DNA from: Homoserinibacter gongjuensis
GTDB taxonomy: Bacteria; Actinomycetota; Actinomycetes; Actinomycetales; Microbacteriaceae
NCBI RefSeq assembly: GCF_030161875.1
Contig: NZ_BSVA01000001.1
Location: 2,418,001 to 2,482,000 of the forward strand
Length of the DNA stretch: 64,000 nt
Reading direction: 5' to 3'
The notes beneath the pieces are model-generated. The model saw nothing but the letters and a program-made list of their open reading frames with translations. It had not been told where the DNA came from and did not search any database. Of this stretch, positions 58,924 through 64,000 are shown one piece after another (position 1 is the stretch's first letter; the number at the start of each line of letters is the position of its first letter). A program made the translations under genes and the position numbers.

Positions 58924-59694
58924 TCACTTGATGGCGAAGGCGTAGCTGTAGTCGCCCGCATCCGAGTCGATGCTGACCCACAGCACCTTGTGCGAGCCGT
59001 CGGTGAGGGTCACATCGCAGCTGTAGATCGCCCCCACGGTCGTGGTGTCGGCGATAGGCGGGCACGAGACAGCGCTCGCCTGCCCACTGCTGACGAGAGC
59101 GTCGCGCACCTCGGATTGGATGCCGACAGCCGTCTGCACGTTGCCGAGCGCGCCGCCGAACCAGGCGGCAACCGGCAACCCGATGAGCCCGACCATGAGC
59201 AGCGCCCAGGCGACGAGCTGCCCCCAGCTGCGCGCGAGACGCAGCGCACGGATGACGAGGTAGACGGGCGCGGTGAGCAGCGCCGCGAGGGCCGGCGGCG
59301 GAGTGTGCTCCCAGCGCGCCAGCTTGCGTCGGTCGAGCAGCGCGAACGCGACGGTGGCGAGGTAGGTCACGACGAGCGCCGCGACCAGCCACAGCACGTT
59401 GGGCGACACGTACAGCCAGGCCCACGCGGCGACCAGCAGGGTCACCGCGAGCAGGGCGGGGGTGAACGAGACGATCCAGCTCTCGGCCGTCGAGGTCGTG
59501 CGGATGCGGGTGCGCGCCCGCACGGCCGCGGGGCCGGCGAACGACTGCTCGAGCTCGGCGGAGTCGTCGCCGAGCTCGGGCTTGGCCTGCGTGTGGTCGG
59601 TCCAGTTGATGCCGTTCCACCAGCGCACCTGTGCGGGGTCGGACGGATCCTCGTACCATCCGGCGGGCACGACGCGTGTCGCCTGATCGGTCAC
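58924..59694 (-). CDS. DUF2510 membrane protein, copy 3
   Basis: A 256-residue protein: DUF2510 (PAGWYEDPSDPAQVRWWNGINW), then four hydrophobic helices (for example SFTPALLAVTLLVAAWAWLYV and WALLMVGLIGLPVAAWFG) and a C-terminal extracellular domain with a Cys pair (AVSCPPIADTTTVGAIYSCDV), similar to the end of copy 4. AGGAGG ends six to seven bases before GTG 59694, so this start is preferred to GTG 59703, which overlaps the ribosome site. Function unknown. Confidence 0.8.
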   Translation of the reverse strand: MTDQATRVVPAGWYEDPSDPAQVRWWNGINWTDHTQAKPELGDDSAELEQSFAGPAAVRARTRIRTTSTAESWIVSFTPALLAVTLLVAAWAWLYVSPNVLWLVAALVVTYLATVAFALLDRRKLARWEHTPPPALAALLTAPVYLVIRALRLARSWGQLVAWALLMVGLIGLPVAAWFGGALGNVQTAVGIQSEVRDALVSSGQASAVSCPPIADTTTVGAIYSCDVTLTDGSHKVLWVSIDSDAGDYSYAFAIK

Positions 59695-59758
59695 GCGGAC
59701 CACCTCCTGTGCGGTTCTGTCGGGTTGAGCGGGGTCGGGACCGACCCGGTGCGGATCG

Positions 59759-61033
59759 TCATCGGTTGGTGGCGTAGAGGCCCCAGTCGTCGACCCGCCA
59801 TTCGATCCAGCCGTTCTTGCGCTGGAGGCTGACCTGCACGTTGGAGACCTTGGTGGACGTGACCGCCGTGCAGATCATCGTGTCGCCGACGAGCAGCGGC
59901 GGGACGTCGGGGCAAGTGGCCTTGATGCCGCGCGAGCCGATCGCCGAGGCCTGATCCGAGATCGACTGCTCGGCCTCGTTCGAGAACACGCCCGGCGCGA
60001 GGGCCATGACGATGCCGGGGATGGCGACGGCCGAGCCGATGAGCACGATCGTGAGCGCCGACCAGGTCAGGAACGGACGGAGGCCGCGGCCGGTCTCGCG
60101 AACGACGTTCGACATCCGCGCGATGAGGTAGACGGGCGCCCCGAGGAACGCCCAGTCCCAGTTGGCGGTGCGGGTGTGCCCCATGCGACCCAGCAGCACC
60201 CGGTCGACGATCGCGAGGATCACCGTGGCGATGTAGGAGCCCAGCAGGATGATGCCTGCGAAGAGCGCCGAGTCGCGTCCGGCGTTGCCTGCCACGAGGA
60301 ACATGAGCGCCAGCACGAGCATGATCACCGGCATGAGCGCGATGATCCACACGGGTCCGGTGTTGACCGAGAGGCCGTTCTCGGCCATGACGGCGCGACG
60401 GGTGAGCGGCTGGGATGCGTCGTGCTCGGCCAGCACCGTCGGCGTGTAGCTGAAGTTGCTGAAGGCGGCGGGGTCGAAGTTCGTGGTCGTGAAGGTGCCG
60501 GCACCCGCAGCGGCGTTCGGGTCGACCTGGAAGGTCGGCACCGAATCGAACACCGGTCCGGGGCTGAAGGCCGGACGGCTCGCGGCGGGCTGCTGCGCCT
60601 CGGACGGGTCGATCGGCACACCGAGCAGGTCGTCGTAGCTCGTGTCGAGAAGGAAGGGCGCGCTCGTGGGCGCGTTCTCGATGGGGTTCTCCTGGGCGTA
60701 CTTGAGACCGGGCGAGACCTCGTCCTCGGCACGCAGCTGCGCTGCGGGGGCCGCCTCGAGCGAGAGCACGGGGTCGGCGACGGCGAACGCCGGGTCGGCG
60801 GCCGGCTTCCCGGCATCCGCATCGGTGTGCAGCTCCTCGCGCGGCTGGGCGCTCAGGAAGTCGTCATCGTCGGCGTACGCCAGCTTCGCCGTGACGGTCT
60901 CCTGGGCGACCATCGGCTGGCGCGCGTCGGAGGTGTGCTCGGTCCACGCGTGGTTGTCCCACCAGCGAAGCTGGGGAAGTCCGAGCGGATCGGGGTACCA
61001 CCCCGCCGGCACATGGCCTTCCTCTTCCGCCAT
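59759..61033 (-). CDS. DUF2510 membrane protein, copy 4
   Basis: A 424-residue protein: DUF2510 (PAGWYPDPLGLPQLRWWDNHAW), an acidic disordered stretch of about 170 residues, four membrane helices (for example VWIIALMPVIMLVLALMFLV) and a C-terminal domain with GIKATCPDVPPLLVGDTMICTAV, matching the Cys-spaced ending of copy 3. GAGGAAGG precedes the ATG at 61033. Copies 3 and 4 are probably a duplication with different linkers; their direct adjacency (gene 4 upstream) suggests one transcript. Function unknown. Confidence 0.8.
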   Translation of the reverse strand: MAEEEGHVPAGWYPDPLGLPQLRWWDNHAWTEHTSDARQPMVAQETVTAKLAYADDDDFLSAQPREELHTDADAGKPAADPAFAVADPVLSLEAAPAAQLRAEDEVSPGLKYAQENPIENAPTSAPFLLDTSYDDLLGVPIDPSEAQQPAASRPAFSPGPVFDSVPTFQVDPNAAAGAGTFTTTNFDPAAFSNFSYTPTVLAEHDASQPLTRRAVMAENGLSVNTGPVWIIALMPVIMLVLALMFLVAGNAGRDSALFAGIILLGSYIATVILAIVDRVLLGRMGHTRTANWDWAFLGAPVYLIARMSNVVRETGRGLRPFLTWSALTIVLIGSAVAIPGIVMALAPGVFSNEAEQSISDQASAIGSRGIKATCPDVPPLLVGDTMICTAVTSTKVSNVQVSLQRKNGWIEWRVDDWGLYATNR

Positions 61034-61220
61034 GAGATACCTTCCTCACTGCGTTCTCCAGAGGGCAGCCTTCGGATCGCTTCCCCTGACAGAACGACTC
61101 GTTCGTCGTCGGACATGATATGGGCGCGCGTAGACCCGCCGATAGATACGACCCTCCCCCAAGCCTGGGGACAAGCCCGAGAGCGCGGACCGACGCCTCG
61201 CCGTGCGGCAGACTCGTGAG

Positions 61221-63768
61221 ATGCCCTCCGACACGCTGCCGAATCGCCTGCCGCAGCCGTGGGACCCGGATGCGTTCCTCGCCGTTTTCGACGCGTGGAC
61301 GCGCGAACGCGGGCTCGCCCTGTACCCGGCGCAGGAGGAAGCGGTGCTCGAGCTCGTGCTCGATCGCCACCTCGTGCTCAGCACCCCGACCGGCACCGGC
61401 AAGTCGCTCGTCGCGGTCGCGGCGCACGCCGTCGCCCTCGCGCAGGGCAGACGCTCGTATTACACGGCACCGCTCAAGGCTCTCGTGAGCGAGAAGTTCT
61501 TCGACCTCGTGGCGATCTTCGGCGCCGAGAACGTGGGCATGGTGACGGGCGACTCGAGCGTCAATCCCGACGCGCCGATCGTGTGCTGCACGGCCGAGAT
61601 CCTCGCCAACATCGCGTTGCGGCGCGGAGCGGATGCGGACGTCGACTCGGTCGTCATGGACGAGTTCCACTTCTACGCCGATCCCGACCGCGGCTGGGCC
61701 TGGCAGGTTCCGCTGCTCGAGCTGCCGCGCGCGCGGTTCGTGCTCATGTCGGCGACGCTCGGCGACGTGACGACGATCGCCGGCGATCTCGAACGTCGGA
61801 CCGGTCGGGAGGTCGCGCGCGTGACGGGGGTCGAGCGCCCCGTTCCGTTGCACTACCGCTACGCCGTCACGCCCGTGCAGGAGCTCGTCGAAGGGCTCCT
61901 CGCCGAGGGTCTCGCGCCCGTCTACATCGTGCACTTCTCGCAGGCCGCCGCAGTCGAACGCGCCCAGGCGCTCGCGAGCGTTCGCGTCGCGAGCCGCGAG
62001 CAGCGGGATGCGATCGCGGCCGCGATCGGCGGCTTCCGGTTCTCGGCGGGCTTCGGCGCCACCTTGAGCCGCCTCGTGCGTGCGGGTATCGGCGTGCACC
62101 ACGCGGGGATGCTGCCCCGCTATCGCCGCCTCGTCGAGCAACTGGCCCAGCAGGGCTTGCTGCGGGTGGTGTGCGGAACCGACACGCTCGGGGTCGGCAT
62201 CAACGTGCCGATCCGCACCGTGCTGCTCACCGGCCTCACCAAGTTCGACGGCACGCGGATGCGGCAGCTCACCGCGCGCGAGTTCCATCAGGTCGCGGGT
62301 CGTGCGGGTCGCGCCGGCTTCGACACGGCAGGCGAGGTCGTGGCGCTCGCCCCGGAGCACGAGATCGAGAACGCGCGTGCCGCGGCGAAGGCAGGCGACG
62401 ACCCGAAGGCCAAGCGCAAGCTCGTGAAGAAGCGGGCTCCCGACGGCTTCGTCAGTTGGGGCCCGGCGAGCTTCGAGCGACTCATCGCCGCCGACCCGGA
62501 GCCGCTCGCGAGTTCGCTGCGCATGACGGCGGCCATGATGTTGCAACTGCTGTCGCGTCCCGGAGCGGATGCCGCGGCATCCGAGCCCGGGAGCGCCTTC
62601 CGCGTCGTGCGGGAGCTGGTCACCGACAACCACGAGCCGCCTGCGCGCCGCGCCGCGCTCGCCCGGCGGGCGATCGCCCTGTATCGCACGCTCCGTACGG
62701 CAGGCGTCGTGGAGCAGCTCGGCGGGGGTTCGACGGAACCGCCCGCATCCGGCTGACCCTCGAGCTGCAGCCCGACTTCGCGCTCAACCAGCCGTTGTCG
62801 CCCTTCGCTCTCGCGGCGCTCGAGTTGCTCGACACCGACGATCCCCACTACCCGCTGGACGCCCTGAGCGTCATCGAGTCGACGCTCGACGACCCGCGCC
62901 CGATCCTCTCCCAGCAGCAGTTCCGAGCGCGGGGTGAAGCGGTCGCGGCGATGAAGGCCGAGGGCATCGAGTACGAGCAGCGCATGGACCTGCTCGAGGA
63001 GATCACCTGGCCCCGCCCGCTCCACGAGCTGCTCGAGCAGGCCTACGAGACCTTCGCCTCGAGTCAGCCGTGGATCCGCGATTTCGAACTGCGGCCGAAG
63101 TCGGTGGTGCGCGACCTGTTCGAGCGGGCCATGTCGTTCGCGGAATATGTCGCCTTCTACCAGCTGGGTCGCAGCGAGGGCCTCGTGTTGCGCTACCTGA
63201 GCGACGCCTATCGGGCGGTGCGCCAGACCGTGCCGGACGAGGCGAAGACCGAGGAGCTGCGCGATCTCATCGAATGGCTCGGTGAACTTGTGCGCCAGGT
63301 CGACTCGAGCCTGCTCGACGAGTGGGTGGCGCTGACCGCGGGGGCGCCACCCGCCGCCACGGGGTCGGGCGGCCCGGCGGCGCCACCGAGACGGTGCCGC
63401 CGCCTCCGCCGGACGTCACGACGAACGCGCGCGCCTTCCACGTGCTCGTGCGCAACGAGGTGTGGCGACGGGTTCAGCTCGCGGCCCTGCAGCGTGACGA
63501 CGAGCTCGTCGCGCTGGACCCGGATGCCGAGTGGCCGCTCGCGCTGGACGCCTACTACGCGGAACACGATGCGATCGGCGTCGGACCGGACGCGCGTTCG
63601 GCGGCGCGGGTCATCATCCGGCAGCTTCCCGACCGCTGGGAGGTGCGTCAGATCATCGACGATCCCGCCGGTCACCACGACTGGGGGATCGATGCGCAGG
63701 TCGACCTCGCGGCGTCGCGCGAGGCGGGCGCCGCGGTCGTGCGGGTCGCGGGGCTCAACCGCCTGTGA
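61221..63768 (+). CDS. Superfamily 2 DEAD/DEAH-type helicase with DUF3516-like C-terminus (two frame breaks)
   Basis: Reconstructed at 849 residues. Motor motifs: LSTPTGTGKSLVAVAA (Walker A, about 53-68), YTAPLKALVSEKFF (Ia), VVMDEFHFYAD (DEFH-type motif II), MSATLGD (III), GTDTLGVGINVPIRTV (V) and QVAGRAGRAGFDT (VI). The long C-terminal half (QPDFALNQPLSPFALAALELL, RPLHELLEQAYETF, LPDRWEVRQIIDDP) is of the DUF3516 type found in Ski2-like helicases of actinobacteria, suggesting a role in RNA processing. Breaks: G run 62724-62728 and near 63374, one base each. CAGACT ends six bases before ATG 61221. Confidence 0.88.
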
Positions 63769-64000
63769 GCGGGCCCGCGTCGTCGTCGTCTTCGTCGTCG
63801 CGTACGCGTGCGCTCGGGCGCCGCGAGTAGTCGACGTCGGTCTCGCGCGAGCGTTGCGGGCCGGGAAGCGCGCGCACGAGCCACGCGATAGCGGGAATGA
63901 TCGCGCTCACCAGGGCGACGACGCCGATGATCGCGAACACCGTGGCGATCACGGGGCTCGCCCGTTCCGTGCAGGGGCTGTCGGCGTCGAGGCAGCCGTT
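63755..64000 (-). CDS. Small membrane protein with acidic tail (5' partial)
   Basis: The C-terminal 81 residues seen: two Cys outside (NGCLDADSPCTE), a membrane helix (VIATVFAIIGVVALVSAIIPAIAWLV), an Arg-rich patch and an acidic tail (DDEDDDD). The frame stays open to the window edge, so the start lies beyond 64000, although GTG 63952 could be an internal or true start. Its last 14 bases overlap the end of the convergent helicase gene. Function unknown. Confidence 0.6.
   Translation of the reverse strand, partial: NGCLDADSPCTERASPVIATVFAIIGVVALVSAIIPAIAWLVRALPGPQRSRETDVDYSRRPSARVRDDEDDDDAGPLTGG

Overview
The window is very GC-rich, gene-dense DNA from an actinobacterium, most likely the family Microbacteriaceae. 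The evidence is the MEP-pathway and translation gene neighbourhoods, four DUF2510 proteins, SipW-type and choice-of-anchor G surface proteins, an LAxTG-type sorting signal, and the short repeat with GGTT...GAAACC ends. I cannot fix the genus. No tRNA, rRNA, CRISPR array, insertion sequence or prophage was recognised.

The sequence carries a strong artefact signature. At 36 places in 24 genes, including infB, proS, truB, the rseP-type protease and mutY, the reading frame breaks and resumes one base earlier. In 35 of the 36, adding one base restores a full-length family member, and 28 of the breaks lie in G or C runs of four or more. I treat these as lost homopolymer bases in the consensus, not as pseudogenes. 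I annotate whole genes and give the position of each break. Reconstructed lengths assume the repair.

Layout. 0-10.3 kb: FKBP isomerase (partial), dxr, DUF2330 protein, site-2 protease, acetyltransferase, LtrA, a ~1050-residue Ig-repeat wall protein and ispG. 10.3-14.2 kb: a surface cassette of two exported AAWTD-type proteins, a SipW-like signal peptidase and an MPPTG-anchored protein. 14.2-23 kb: proS, an ECF sigma factor with a membrane partner, then nusA-ylxR-infB-rbfA. 23-34.7 kb: an accessory block separating rbfA from truB, with a hexapeptide acetyltransferase, a luciferase-like monooxygenase, two base-excision glycosylases, a P-loop kinase, a ketopantoate reductase, a large LuxR regulator next to a GH18 chitinase, and a divergent TetR/MFS efflux pair. 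34.7-38.8 kb: truB, two small membrane proteins, ribF and an MFS carrier. 38.8-43.8 kb: a SorC-type regulator with deoC and two aldehyde dehydrogenases. 43.8-49.6 kb: glycerophosphodiesterase, M20 peptidase, a small membrane-protein operon and a polytopic membrane protein. 49.6-64 kb: a SNF2 helicase, a 910-bp gene-free stretch with two matching promoters and terminators, aminodeoxychorismate lyase, J-domain and transglutaminase proteins, four DUF2510 proteins, a DUF3516-type helicase and a partial membrane protein.

Many genes have a TANNNT-like -10 hexamer ending exactly 6 (sometimes 7-8) bases before the start codon, which implies widespread leaderless transcription. The best candidates for something undescribed are the twin-promoter gene-free region at 51967-52876, the palindrome between the LuxR regulator and the chitinase, and the surface-protein cassette at 10.4-14.2 kb.
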